Assembly (NCBI GenBank): GCA_031460455.1
Contig: JAVKTQ010000010.1
Span: forward strand, 62,001-126,000
Direction: 5' to 3'
Length of the DNA: 64,000 nt
Source of the DNA: Sporomusaceae bacterium
GTDB lineage: Bacteria > Bacillota > Negativicutes > Sporomusales > UBA7701
Shown: positions 53,945 to 63,922 of the stretch, piece after piece
Layout of the letters: each line of letters begins with the position of its first letter
Position numbering within the stretch: position 1 is the first letter of the stretch
The notes under the pieces: model-generated
Seen by the model: only the letters and a program-made list of their open reading frames with translations
Databases searched by the model: none
What the model was told of the DNA's origin: nothing
Position numbers and translations under genes: made by a program

Positions 53945-54961
53945 TTATTGAGGCTTGATCCCCAGTTCGTTGATGAGGCTCTTGTAAACTTCGAAGTCCT
54001 TCTTGTAGAACTCGCCGAACTGTTTGTAATCCATGAACTTCGGCGCCAGACCGGCCTTCTTGGCTTCTTCCTGCCAGCCCTTGTCGTCGTAGACCTTCTT
54101 CAGCGCGTCGCTCAGGATTTTAATGACTTCCTCCGGCGTGCCGGGGGTCACCACGATGCCGCGCCACTGGGCGTGGACGACGTCGATGCCTTGCTCCTTG
54201 AGAGTCGGCACATTGGGCGCCAGCGGCGAGCGCTCGGCGCTCGTCACGGCGATGGCAACCACATGGCCGGCTTCCATTGCGGCCAGCGCTTCGGAGATCG
54301 ACTGGCTGGCGCTGTCGCAGTTGCCGCCGGCCACCGCGGCCAACGCCGGGGCGCCGCCGTTGAACGGCATCCGCTTGAACTTCGCGCCGGTCGCCTTCTC
54401 GACCTTGAGGCGGAGGAAGTCGTGGACGTTCCAGTTGCCGCCCATACCCATGGTGATCTGCTCGGGCTTGCTCTTGGCCAGGTCGATAAACTCCTTCATG
54501 TTCTTGACGCCGAGGTCCTTGCGGACGACGATGAAGTTGGCGTCGTCAGACAGCAGCGCCACCGGCACGAAGCTCTTCTCGTTGTAGGTGATGCCCTTCA
54601 TGATGAACTGGTCGGTGAATTGGAACGGCACCAGTGCGCCTACCTGATAGCCGTCCGGCTTCATATTGGCGATGGTGGTCGCGCCCTGGACGCCGCCGCC
54701 GGCGGGCACGTTGGTGACGACAACCTTGGTGTTGTTGGGCAGGTACTTTTCAAGATACTTGGCCGTTATCCGGGACATGACATCTTGGCCGCCGCCGGCG
54801 GAATAGGGCACGATGATCTCGATCGGCTTCTTCGGGTAATCGATTGCCTTCTTGGCCGTGTCCGCGCTCTTGCCGCCGCCGCCGCAGCCGGCCACCAGCA
54901 TGACACTCAGCGCCACCGCGAGTAACCCCAGGACCCACCGATACTTCTTGGAAAACACCAC
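53945..54961 (-). CDS. tctC: Tripartite tricarboxylate transporter, substrate-binding lipoprotein TctC
   Basis: 338 residues from the GTG at 54961, eight bases after GGGAGGG. Lipoprotein signal with lipobox LVAGC, then a Bug-type binding domain: YPKKPIEIIVPYSAGGGQDVMSR, NVPAGGGVQGATTIA, MPFNGGAPALAAVAGG. It captures a carboxylated or amide-type substrate outside the membrane. First transporter gene, 40 bases after the SDR gene. Confidence 0.9.
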   Translation of the reverse strand: MVFSKKYRWVLGLLAVALSVMLVAGCGGGGKSADTAKKAIDYPKKPIEIIVPYSAGGGQDVMSRITAKYLEKYLPNNTKVVVTNVPAGGGVQGATTIANMKPDGYQVGALVPFQFTDQFIMKGITYNEKSFVPVALLSDDANFIVVRKDLGVKNMKEFIDLAKSKPEQITMGMGGNWNVHDFLRLKVEKATGAKFKRMPFNGGAPALAAVAGGNCDSASQSISEALAAMEAGHVVAIAVTSAERSPLAPNVPTLKEQGIDVVHAQWRGIVVTPGTPEEVIKILSDALKKVYDDKGWQEEAKKAGLAPKFMDYKQFGEFYKKDFEVYKSLINELGIKPQ

Positions 54962-55000
54962 TTTACATTCCCTCCCATATATTTTTTGGAGCATGGAACC

Positions 55001-55765
55001 CTAACGAATATTATTGCCGTTGATGATCGTATAGCCGCCGTCGACGATCACCGCCTGGCCGGTAATAAAGCTGGCGCCCGTTATCAGGCTGACCACCGCC
55101 TCGCCGACATCCTCGGCTTCGGCCGGCCGTCCCAGCGGCGTCCCCGCCGACAGCTTCCTGGCAAATTCAGGTTTATCCCCCACCCAGCGGGTCATGACCA
55201 CGCCTGGCAGCACAGCGTTCACCCGCACATCGGGGGCGAGCACGAGAGCGAACGACTTGGTCACGCTGATCGCCGCCGCTTTCGAGGCACAGTAAGCCAT
55301 CGAGCTGCCGCGGCCGGTGATGCCGGAAATCGAGCACACGTTCACCACGCAGCCCTTATTCTTCTTCAGCTCCTCGGCGCACGCCCGGATGAGGAAAAAA
55401 TGGCCTTTCACGTTCGTATTCCAGGCATTGTCCCAGTACTCTTCCTTCATTCCTTCCAGGTCGTCCATAGCCACATGGTCGGTCGTGCCGGCATTGTTTA
55501 CGACCACATCCACCCGGCCGAACTTCGCCATCGTCTCCGCGAACATCCGGCGCGCGTCGGCGTCCTTGGATACGTCCGCCTTGCAGATCATCCCGTCGGC
55601 GCCGAGTTTTTTCACCTCCGCCAGCGTTGCGATCGCGTCGCTCTCGGAGCGCGAGTAGTTGACGACAACGTTGGCCCCCCTCTCGGCCAGCATCAGCGAC
55701 ACGGCGCGGCCGATACCCGTGCCGCCGCCGGTGACGATCGCCGTTTTTCCTTTCACGTCGAACAT
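55001..55765 (-). CDS. Short-chain dehydrogenase/reductase
   Basis: 254 residues. NAD(P) motif VTGGGTGIGRAVSL (about 11-24), NNAGTTDHVAM, catalytic Ser in VVNVCSISGITGRG and Y-x3-K in MAYCASKAA. Three in-frame ATG codons are close; that at 55765 (MFDVKGKTAIV) fits the family best. It is the first gene of the operon SDR-tctCBA-amidohydrolase, and lies about 105 bases after a LacI-type operator. It probably oxidises an alcohol in the imported compound; substrate unknown. Confidence 0.88.
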   Translation of the reverse strand: MFDVKGKTAIVTGGGTGIGRAVSLMLAERGANVVVNYSRSESDAIATLAEVKKLGADGMICKADVSKDADARRMFAETMAKFGRVDVVVNNAGTTDHVAMDDLEGMKEEYWDNAWNTNVKGHFFLIRACAEELKKNKGCVVNVCSISGITGRGSSMAYCASKAAAISVTKSFALVLAPDVRVNAVLPGVVMTRWVGDKPEFARKLSAGTPLGRPAEAEDVGEAVVSLITGASFITGQAVIVDGGYTIINGNNIR

Positions 55766-55870
55766 AAATACCACCATTCCTTCCATCTATTTTCCGCCTC
55801 CGGGCCGTTTCCGGCCCGCAGACTTTCATCAACACCCGGTAATTTGACTAAAACAGAGATAATCATTTAG

Positions 55871-55882
55871 GTAAACGTTTAC
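55871..55882. promoter_or_regulatory. LacI-family operator of the SDR-tct operon
   Basis: Perfect palindrome GTAAACGTTTAC with the central CG typical of LacI-family sites, 106 bases before the SDR start and 12 bases after the end of the lacI-type gene. It differs at only one base from the site in front of the regulator gene itself. Confidence 0.65.
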
Positions 55883-55893
55883 TTGGGCAAAAA

Positions 55894-56907
55894 TTAAATC
55901 CGTCGCTCGCCGTTGCCGACAATCAGTCGCGGCTGGAAAACAACCTCGCGATTATTGAGACCGTTGTTCTGGATTCGCTCCAGCATAAGCTCGGCCACCT
56001 TGCCGCCCATCAGCGACGGGTCCGAAGCGGCGATCGTCGGCCGCACCGAAAACAGCTCGATGTTCTCGATTCTTTCGTAGGCCACGATCGACAGCTCCTC
56101 CGGCACGCTCACGCCGTTGTTCATCACATACTTCAGCGCCCCGACGGTCATCATGTTGTTCATTACGATCATCGCCGTCGGCCGGTCGCTCATCCGCGCC
56201 CAGGCGGCCGCTCCCTGATAACCGGCTTCCAGCGTGAAGTCGCCGTCATACCTGTAAGGATAACCCTCGCCGACATCTATCCCGACCTCGTGCATCGCCT
56301 TCTGGAAACCCGTGAACCTCCCCCGGCCGGTGCTCACGTTCAGTGCACCGTTGAGGACGAAAATCTTGCGGTGCCCGAGATCCAGCAGATGGGTGGTAAG
56401 CTCATACGCCCCCTGGACGCTGTTGCTGTCCACAAGGTCGCCGCGGAAGCAGACGTCGCGGATTTTGCGGTTGACCGCCACCACCGGAATCTTCTTGCTC
56501 AGCCCGACCACATAGTCGTCGTTCTCGCCCGTGGTGTTGAGGATCAGCCCGTCGATCTTCTTGCTTGTCAGCAGCTCGAGATAGGCCAGCTCGCGCTTCT
56601 TCCTGTTCTCCGTGCTGCAGACTATCAGGCTGTAGCCCTCTTTGTTGACAATATCCTCGACCGCCTTGGCCATCTCGATGAAATAGTTATTGGTAATGTC
56701 GGAAACCAGGAAGCCCAGCGAAAAGGTGGCGTCCTTCTTCAGGCTCCTCGCAATGAGGTTGGGCACATACTGCAGCTCGCCGATCGATTGCTGCACGCTC
56801 CTGGTGACCTCCGGGCTTACATAGTAGTTGCTGTTGATGACCCGAGAAACGGTGGCGACCGATACTCCCGCGTGCTTGGCGACATCCTTGATCGTGACCT
56901 TTTCCAC
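55894..56907 (-). CDS. LacI-family transcriptional regulator
   Basis: 337 residues from a GTG at 56907 (AGAGG upstream). N-terminal helix-turn-helix VTIKDVAKHAGVSVATVSRVIN, then a periplasmic-binding-like sensor domain (LGFLVSDITNNYFIEMAKAVEDI, DGLILNTTGENDD). It is likely to control the SDR-tct-amidohydrolase operon directly downstream and its own gene. Effector unknown, perhaps the transported substrate. Confidence 0.9.
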   Translation of the reverse strand: MEKVTIKDVAKHAGVSVATVSRVINSNYYVSPEVTRSVQQSIGELQYVPNLIARSLKKDATFSLGFLVSDITNNYFIEMAKAVEDIVNKEGYSLIVCSTENRKKRELAYLELLTSKKIDGLILNTTGENDDYVVGLSKKIPVVAVNRKIRDVCFRGDLVDSNSVQGAYELTTHLLDLGHRKIFVLNGALNVSTGRGRFTGFQKAMHEVGIDVGEGYPYRYDGDFTLEAGYQGAAAWARMSDRPTAMIVMNNMMTVGALKYVMNNGVSVPEELSIVAYERIENIELFSVRPTIAASDPSLMGGKVAELMLERIQNNGLNNREVVFQPRLIVGNGERRI

Positions 56908-56921
56908 ACTAAACCTCTTTT

Positions 56922-56933
56922 GTAATCGTTTAC
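56922..56933. promoter_or_regulatory. LacI-family operator in front of the regulator gene
   Basis: GTAATCGTTTAC, one mismatch from the perfect site at 55871-55882. It overlaps the predicted transcription start of the lacI-type gene, so it suggests autorepression. Confidence 0.6.
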
Positions 56934-56941
56934 TTATACTA

Positions 56942-56970
56942 ACATTATCACCATCTGCCACAACTGTCAA
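56942..56970 (-). promoter_or_regulatory. Promoter of the LacI-family regulator gene
   Basis: TTGACA (56965-56970) and TAATGT (56942-56947) with a 17-base spacer on the minus strand; the -10 is imperfect. Confidence 0.5.
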
Positions 56971-57016
56971 CGGAAAATGCGGAATAGTCAGACACCGGCG
57001 GGAATGCGTTCCCCCG

Positions 57017-57048
57017 CGCCGGCCGGGCTTTGCCCCCGGCCGGCGCAG
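57017..57048. other. GC-rich hairpin between the MaoC and LacI genes
   Basis: Stem of about 12 base pairs (GCGCCGGCCGGG / CCCGGCCGGCGC) around a short loop, just after the MaoC stop. No T run follows on either strand, so it is a weak or factor-dependent terminator candidate only. Confidence 0.4.
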
Positions 57049-57061
57049 GAAAACAACCCTT

Positions 57062-57478
57062 TTACTTTTTAAGCATCGTCGCCTTGCCGTCGACCACCAG
57101 CACGCCGTCCTGGTTGGTCACCGTCGTCCGGAAAATCAGCCGGTTCTTGGCCTCGATCTTCTCGATGCACTCTACCGTAGCCGTCACCGTGTCGCCGATC
57201 TTCACCGGGGCGCGGAAAGAGAGCTCCTGGCCCATGTAGATGGTGTTGGCCCCCGGCAGGGCGGTGCCGAGGACGGCCGAGATGAATCCCGCCGACAGCA
57301 TGCCGTGGGCGATCCGCTCCTTGAACATCGTCTGCTTGGCATATTCGCTGTTGATATGCACCGGGTTGAAGTCGCCGGTCACGCCGGCGAAGGTATAGAC
57401 GTCGAACTCGCTCACCGTCTTGGTCATGCTGGCCTTGTCGCCGACCTTGACAGCGGCGAACGGGATATCCTGCACCAT
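57062..57478 (-). CDS. MaoC-family (R)-specific enoyl-CoA hydratase
   Basis: 138 residues, single hot-dog domain. Hydratase motif FAGVTGDFNPVHINSEYAKQTMFKERIAHGML contains the catalytic Asp and His of PhaJ-type enzymes. It adds water to 2-enoyl-CoA (or removes it from 3-hydroxyacyl-CoA). It lies 22 bases after the acyl-CoA dehydrogenase gene, last in the IclR-linked operon. Confidence 0.88.
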   Translation of the reverse strand: MVQDIPFAAVKVGDKASMTKTVSEFDVYTFAGVTGDFNPVHINSEYAKQTMFKERIAHGMLSAGFISAVLGTALPGANTIYMGQELSFRAPVKIGDTVTATVECIEKIEAKNRLIFRTTVTNQDGVLVVDGKATMLKK

Positions 57479-57500
57479 ATCGTAATCTCCTCTCTTTCCG

Positions 57501-58640
<1,140 letters not shown>

Positions 58641-58674
58641 TTTTCTTCCTCCACTTCATTTTCGCTCGTACTTA

Positions 58675-60141
58675 TTAGGAGACAGTATCTTTGCCGGCTA
58701 TCCCGGCGATCTTCTTCGCCAATTCCTTTTTGGCCTCAAGGTTGCCCTGGCGGGCGATCATGATCCGCTGCGCCTGGGGCGAGCCGGCGCCGTGCATCGA
58801 CTCGGTGCGGTAGCCGACCGCCGCCGTTCCCAGCGTCAGATTCTCCACCAGCCTGAGTATCCGCAGGCGGTGCTCGGTCGGCACGCCCGCCGTGCCGCCC
58901 AGGTACTTCTCAAGCTTCGGCCCGATCTCCGGGTGGCGGAAATCCTGCTCCGACGGCATGGTCACGAACAGGCCGCCGGCGATATCCTCGGCCAGGCGGG
59001 CGATCTCGTACGGGAAGCGGGTCACATTCTGCTTACAGACATTGGCCAGCAGCATATCGATCAGGTACGTCCCCGAGGCCGTCCGCGCCCCGGCGGCCGA
59101 GCAGGCGATGCCGCAGGCGTACAGCGTCTCGTTGAGGTGAACCATCTCGATCAGCTTATCCTTGACATGCGACGCCTTCGCGGCGCCGTTGTACTCGGCG
59201 GCCAGCGCGGCGGCGCCGATCAGCACGTCGCCCACGCCCACCTTGCAGCCGCCGTAGCTCTGGCGGTGGTACCCGGCGAAGCGCTCGACAAGCGCACCGC
59301 TGAAGCGGTACTCGCCGCACATGAATACATCCTTCCACGGCACGAACACATCCTCGAAAATCACCAGCGACTCGTGCCCGCCGAACGTGCTGTTGCCGGT
59401 ATCGATCTCCCCGCCCTCCAGCTTGCGGGTATCGCACGACTGGCGACCGTAGATATACGTTATGCCGGCCGCGTCGGCGGGCGCCGCGAAGCACACGGCA
59501 TAAGCCGCGTCCTCCTCACCCATGCTGATCGTCGGCATCACCAGAATCCAGTGCGAGTTGAGCGCCCCCGTCTGGTGGCACTTCGCCCCGCGCACCACAA
59601 TACCGTCGGCCCGCTTCTCGACCACGCGGAGGAAAAGGTCGGGGTCGGCCTGCTTGTGGGGCGGGAGGCTGCGGTCGCCCTTGGGGTCGGTCATCGCCCC
59701 GTCGACCGTCAGATCGCCGTCCTGCACCATGGTGACAAAATCGATGAACCGAGCGTGATAATCCGTCCCCAGTTCCCGGTCCATCTCGAACGTCACGCTC
59801 TCGACGGCGTTGATCGCGTCCATGCCCACACAGCGCTGGAAGCACGACGCCGTCTTCTGGCCCAGCAGCCGTTGCATCTTCACCTTCTTCACCAGGTCGT
59901 CGGCGCTCTGGTGCAGGTGGGCGAAACGGTTGATCTTCCGCCCCGTCAGGCTGGACGTCGCCGTCATCAGCTCCTCGTGGGCCGGGTCGTGCGCCAGGGA
60001 ATACGTCATCTTCACCGCATTCAGCGACGGACGGATAATGGGGTGGTCGACCGGACTGGCGACCTTCTCCCCCAGCAGATACAGGTTGAACTTCATCTTG
60101 CGCAGGCTTTCCTCATACTGCGCCGCTGTCATGAGCGCCAT
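58675..60141 (-). CDS. abfD: 4-hydroxybutyryl-CoA dehydratase / vinylacetyl-CoA isomerase family
   Basis: 488 residues of the HpaB-like flavin superfamily. All [4Fe-4S] ligands known from the Clostridium aminobutyricum enzyme are present: C100 and C104 (ASCFQRCVGMDA), H292 and C299 (YHRQSYGGCK), with the neighbouring Lys300. The aerobic hydroxylases of the superfamily lack these. It should dehydrate 4-hydroxybutyryl-CoA to crotonyl-CoA, as in GABA or succinate fermentation; a related CoA ester is possible. It starts two bases after iorB. Confidence 0.87.
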   Translation of the reverse strand: MALMTAAQYEESLRKMKFNLYLLGEKVASPVDHPIIRPSLNAVKMTYSLAHDPAHEELMTATSSLTGRKINRFAHLHQSADDLVKKVKMQRLLGQKTASCFQRCVGMDAINAVESVTFEMDRELGTDYHARFIDFVTMVQDGDLTVDGAMTDPKGDRSLPPHKQADPDLFLRVVEKRADGIVVRGAKCHQTGALNSHWILVMPTISMGEEDAAYAVCFAAPADAAGITYIYGRQSCDTRKLEGGEIDTGNSTFGGHESLVIFEDVFVPWKDVFMCGEYRFSGALVERFAGYHRQSYGGCKVGVGDVLIGAAALAAEYNGAAKASHVKDKLIEMVHLNETLYACGIACSAAGARTASGTYLIDMLLANVCKQNVTRFPYEIARLAEDIAGGLFVTMPSEQDFRHPEIGPKLEKYLGGTAGVPTEHRLRILRLVENLTLGTAAVGYRTESMHGAGSPQAQRIMIARQGNLEAKKELAKKIAGIAGKDTVS

Positions 60142-60143
60142 TA

Positions 60144-60740
60144 TCAGCCCTCCTTGCCTATCAGGCCGCGGCCGACCGCGAACGCGCGGCTGTCGTCGGC
60201 GTGAAACTTCTCGTCCACCATCGTCAGCAGCTTCTTCAGGATAACGTCGGGCGACAGCACGTTGCTCACCGCCGTTAACGCCCCCAGCATCACCACATTG
60301 GTCAGCAGCACGTTGCCAAGCTCCTTGGCCGCCCTGGTCGCATTCAGGAAATGGCCGGCAAGCCCCTTATCCTTGATAATCGCCACGATCTGCTCGGTGC
60401 TCGGGTATTCGTCCACCTTCATATTGGCGAGGATGGTCGGCACCGGCGCCGTGTTGATGATGAACGTGCCCTTCTTGCTCAACAGGCCGATATAGCGCAG
60501 CGCCTCCAGCGGCTCGAAGCCGAGCAGCACATCCGCCTGGCCCGCCGGCACCAGCGGCGAAAAAATCTCCCCGTCGGCGATCCGCACATGGGACAGCACC
60601 GAACCGCCCCGCTGGGCAGCGCCCTTCGTCTCCGTATTCACCACATTATAGCCGGCATCCATCGCGCACTTGGCGACGACTTGGGAAGCAAGGATGTTCC
60701 CCTGGCCGCCGACGCCGGCGATCACTAAATCGAACTTCAT
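60144..60740 (-). CDS. iorB: Indolepyruvate:ferredoxin oxidoreductase, beta subunit
   Basis: 198 residues, start at ATG 60740 overlapping the iorA stop by four bases. N-terminal VIAGVGGQGNILASQVVAKCAMDAGYNVVNTETKGAAQRGGSV is the gamma-type domain of 2-oxoacid oxidoreductases. With IorA it decarboxylates aryl pyruvates (from Trp, Phe, Tyr) to arylacetyl-CoA and reduces ferredoxin. Confidence 0.92.
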   Translation of the reverse strand: MKFDLVIAGVGGQGNILASQVVAKCAMDAGYNVVNTETKGAAQRGGSVLSHVRIADGEIFSPLVPAGQADVLLGFEPLEALRYIGLLSKKGTFIINTAPVPTILANMKVDEYPSTEQIVAIIKDKGLAGHFLNATRAAKELGNVLLTNVVMLGALTAVSNVLSPDVILKKLLTMVDEKFHADDSRAFAVGRGLIGKEG

Positions 60741-62551
60741 TTTATGGCCCCCCTCTTGCATACCGATACGCACACCCCGCAGCCGTTACAGCCGCTGGGT
60801 TCGATCGCCGCCTTATTGTCGGCCAGGCTGATGGCCGGGCAGCCGAACGTCCGCACGCATAAGCCGCAGCCGTTGCACACCGCCTCATCCACCGCCACCT
60901 GCCGCGGCGTAAACGAAATCTTGCCCTCGCGGCCGAACTTCAGATAGCACAGCGCCTCGGCGATAACCACCTTGACGCCCGTCTCCGCAGTCGCCTCGCC
61001 GATCACCCTGGCCGTCTCCTCAACATTATAGGGATTGCAGCGGAACACCTTCGCGCCCATCGCCGCCGCCACCGCGCCGGGATCAATCGGCGTCACCGGC
61101 TGGTTGAGATTGTTGGCGCTGCCGGGGTGGGGCTGGAAACCGGTCATCGCCGTCGTCGAATTGTAGGCGATCACCACCGTGATATCGCCGCCGTTATAAA
61201 TGGCGCTCGCCAGTCCGGTGAGGCCGTTATGGAAAAAGGTCGAATCGCCGATAAGCGCGTACACCGGCTTGTCGAAGCCGGCCTTCTTGATACCGTAAGC
61301 CATCGGTATCGACGACCCCATGCAGTAAATGGTCGCCTGCAGATTCATCGGCTCGAACGTACCCGCGTCGTGGCAGCCGATATCGCCGGTAACCACGCCG
61401 CCGTTCTTGCGCACGACCTCCTTCAGGGCGACCAGCAGCCCGCGGTGGCTGCAGCCGGAACACTGCGTCCGCGTGCGTGCCGAAACATACTGGCCCTGTA
61501 CCGTGGCGGGATACGGTTTGCCGGCCAGCGCGGCCTCCACCGCCGTCAGCACCAGATTGGTCGACAGCTCCCCCTCCTTGGGCAGATAGCCGCTGCGGCC
61601 CAGCACCTCAAGCACGACCTTATGCTCGAAACACAACTCTTTTATCAGCTTCTCGACCACCGGCTCGACCTCTTCGAACACCACGACCTTCTTCAGGCCG
61701 CTCACAAAATCGAGCACCTTGCCCTCCGGCAGCGGCAGGGTCGACAGCTTGAGGATAGGCAGCTTGGCGCCGTGGATGCGCTCCGCCTCCTTGAGAAAGG
61801 CGTAGCCGATGCCGCAGCCGATGAAGCCGACTTCGCCCGGCGCCTTCTCGGCCCGGTTAAACGGCGAAGCCTCCATCAGCGCCCTCAGCTCGTCCTGTTT
61901 GGCGTTCAGCCAGCGGTGCCGCATCTTCGGCCGCAGCTCGCCGCCCGATTCCTTCTCCACCACCGCCGACATCACGAACCGCTTGCGGTCGATCACGAAC
62001 TCGGCCGGGCGGCTCTGGGGCGCCGCCGCGCCGTACTCCACCATGCCGCCGGCGTGGTTGATGCGCATCACCGGGCGAAGGGCGAAAACCAGCTCAGTCT
62101 TCTCCGACAGCTCGAACGCCGCCTTGGTCATGGCATACGCCTCCTGCACGCTCGACGGATCGAACATCGGCAGATGGGCATAGTTATGGACAAGTATCCG
62201 CGTATCCTCCTCGCACTGCGACGACAGACCGCCCGGATCGTCGGCGGTGATCAGCACCATCCCCGCGCGGATGCCGGTGAAATTCACGTGCATCAAAAAA
62301 TCCGTCGCCGCATTGGTGCCGTTGTGCTTCATAACCGCCATCGACCGCTGGTTGGTCAGCGACGCGGCGGTCGCCACCTCGAAGGCGTGTTTCTCGTTAG
62401 TCGACCACTCGGCGTACACTCCGGGATACCCGCCGCACAGATCGACGATCTCGGTAGCCGGCGTCCCCGGATAGCCGGCGACGACTTTGACCCCCGACTC
62501 CGCCGCTGCGCGGGCGATGGCCTCGTTGCCCAGCATAAACTCTTTTTGCAT
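60737..62551 (-). CDS. iorA: Indolepyruvate:ferredoxin oxidoreductase, alpha subunit
   Basis: 604 residues from ATG 62551 (GGGAGGAAAGC upstream). Pyrimidine-binding N-terminus (GNEAIARAAAESGVKVVAGYPGTPATEI), TPP-binding GDIGCHDAG and GDSTFFHNGLTGLASAIYNGGD, and two C-terminal [4Fe-4S] motifs (CNGCGLCVRTFGC and CNGCGVCVSVC). First gene of the operon controlled from the 62.6-62.8 kb region. Confidence 0.94.
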   Translation of the reverse strand: MQKEFMLGNEAIARAAAESGVKVVAGYPGTPATEIVDLCGGYPGVYAEWSTNEKHAFEVATAASLTNQRSMAVMKHNGTNAATDFLMHVNFTGIRAGMVLITADDPGGLSSQCEEDTRILVHNYAHLPMFDPSSVQEAYAMTKAAFELSEKTELVFALRPVMRINHAGGMVEYGAAAPQSRPAEFVIDRKRFVMSAVVEKESGGELRPKMRHRWLNAKQDELRALMEASPFNRAEKAPGEVGFIGCGIGYAFLKEAERIHGAKLPILKLSTLPLPEGKVLDFVSGLKKVVVFEEVEPVVEKLIKELCFEHKVVLEVLGRSGYLPKEGELSTNLVLTAVEAALAGKPYPATVQGQYVSARTRTQCSGCSHRGLLVALKEVVRKNGGVVTGDIGCHDAGTFEPMNLQATIYCMGSSIPMAYGIKKAGFDKPVYALIGDSTFFHNGLTGLASAIYNGGDITVVIAYNSTTAMTGFQPHPGSANNLNQPVTPIDPGAVAAAMGAKVFRCNPYNVEETARVIGEATAETGVKVVIAEALCYLKFGREGKISFTPRQVAVDEAVCNGCGLCVRTFGCPAISLADNKAAIEPSGCNGCGVCVSVCKRGAIK

Positions 62552-62661
62552 CAGCTTTCCTCCCATTTCAAGCTCAGAACAGTGTCGCGTCCGCCCGGCC
62601 GTAAAGCCGCGGCCGCGGCGGTTCAAAGCTCCTGCCCGACCGCGCGACTGTCCTTAAATTT

Positions 62662-62803
62662 GTTCATATCCATGAACTTCGTTCATCATTATAAACACAT
62701 AAACACCCAGTTACCTTTCCCTCTGCCGCCGCGCAACTTAGGCAGGGGAACTACAGGATTCTCATGTTGTTCGATATGACGAACTCTGTTCATTAATATG
62801 AAC
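62662..62803. promoter_or_regulatory. Promoter and IclR-type operators upstream of iorA
   Basis: The 383 bases between iorA and the IclR-type gene hold no gene. They contain two palindromes GTTCAT-N4-ATGAAC (62662-62677 and 62788-62803) and a related GTTCG-N6-CGAAC (62769-62784), plus an extra GTTCAT half site at 62681-62686. A TATAAT (minus, 62688-62693) lies directly next to the first site; its -35 is poor. The pattern fits IclR control of iorAB-abfD-acd-maoC. Confidence 0.65.
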
Positions 62804-62934
62804 AAAATAAAACTGTTCTTTATGGCGACAGTATTCTTGCCTCTGTAATGCTTTTCCTGCCTGCCCGCCAAGAAATTTATCTAATTTTTCGCGTCCTCCC
62901 CGGTCACCCGCCCGTACCGGCAGCCGGCGCGGCC

Positions 62935-63708
62935 TTAAAACTTCCCCAGCCGCATCGAAACATGCCCGGCCATCGCGCGGACCTTCTCGACCACCGCCGG
63001 CATCGTATCGCCGTCCCACGCCCGCCCGGCCGCCATCGTCACACTCAGCGCCGCCACCGTTTTGTTCGACTTGTCGATAATCGGCGCAGCCACGCAAATG
63101 CCGCCGGGGATAATCTCCTGGTCGTCCACGGCAAAGCCCTGCGCGGCCACCTTGCCCAGTTCGGCGGCTAGAGCCGTGAAATCGGTGATCGTGTTATCGG
63201 TGTAGCGCTCCAGTTGCACACCGCCTACGCGGGCCTTCAGCTCCTCGGGGGGCAGCGTCGACAGCAGCACCTTACCGATGGCGGTGGCGTGGGCCGGGAT
63301 ACGGTAGCCGATCGTAGCCACCACGCTAACGTCGCGCGATCCGTGGTGCTTCGCGATATAAACGATGTGCCGCCCGTCGAGAATGCCGGCGTGGGTCGTC
63401 TCGCCGAACTCGTCGCTCAGCTTCTTGATGCCCAGGGCGATCTCGCGGGAAATATTGGTGTTGTTCATGCAGACGGCGCTTATCTGGATAAGCTTCAGGC
63501 CGGGATAATACACCCGCGTATCGGGATCGTAGTCCAGGTAATCGCTGTTGACCAGCTCGTGCAGCAGCAGCGACAGCGAGCTCTTCGGGATGTCGAGATG
63601 ATGCAGGATGGCGGTGAAATTCGGCGGTTTGGCGCTTTTGGCAATATAGCCGATGATGTCCAGGGTACGGGATGCCGATTTCACCAGCGGCGTTTGGCTG
63701 CCTGCCAC
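62935..63708 (-). CDS. IclR-family transcriptional regulator
   Basis: 257 residues; GTG start with GGAGG seven bases upstream. Winged helix N-terminus (SASRTLDIIGYIAKSAKPPNFTAILHHLDIPKSSLSLLLHELV) and a C-terminal IclR effector domain (GYRIPAHATAIGKVLLSTLPPEEL, GGICVAAPI). It probably senses a CoA-pathway substrate or aromatic acid and controls the iorA operon downstream. Confidence 0.9.
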   Translation of the reverse strand: MAGSQTPLVKSASRTLDIIGYIAKSAKPPNFTAILHHLDIPKSSLSLLLHELVNSDYLDYDPDTRVYYPGLKLIQISAVCMNNTNISREIALGIKKLSDEFGETTHAGILDGRHIVYIAKHHGSRDVSVVATIGYRIPAHATAIGKVLLSTLPPEELKARVGGVQLERYTDNTITDFTALAAELGKVAAQGFAVDDQEIIPGGICVAAPIIDKSNKTVAALSVTMAAGRAWDGDTMPAVVEKVRAMAGHVSMRLGKF

Positions 63709-63879
63709 GGTAAAGCCTCCTTTGCGGCCATACAGTCCGGCGTCGGAAAACCTCCTCCGCCGTTATGCCCTTTATTCTCCTCTATTCAATAAAAAAGTCT
63801 CCATCCCTGCCGCCTGGCCGAAAACCGCCGCTCCGCCTATCCTGACCCTTCGTACTCCGCCGGAAAACGGACCGCAAAC

Positions 63880-63904
63880 AAAAAAGGCCGGATATCCCGA
63901 CCTT
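63880..63904 (-). terminator. Terminator of the gene at the right edge
   Basis: Minus-strand stem AAGGTCGG / CCGGCCTT around GATAT, followed by TTTTTTG, about 20 bases after that gene's stop. Confidence 0.8.
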
Positions 63905-63922
63905 CCAGACTGCATGGCATAA

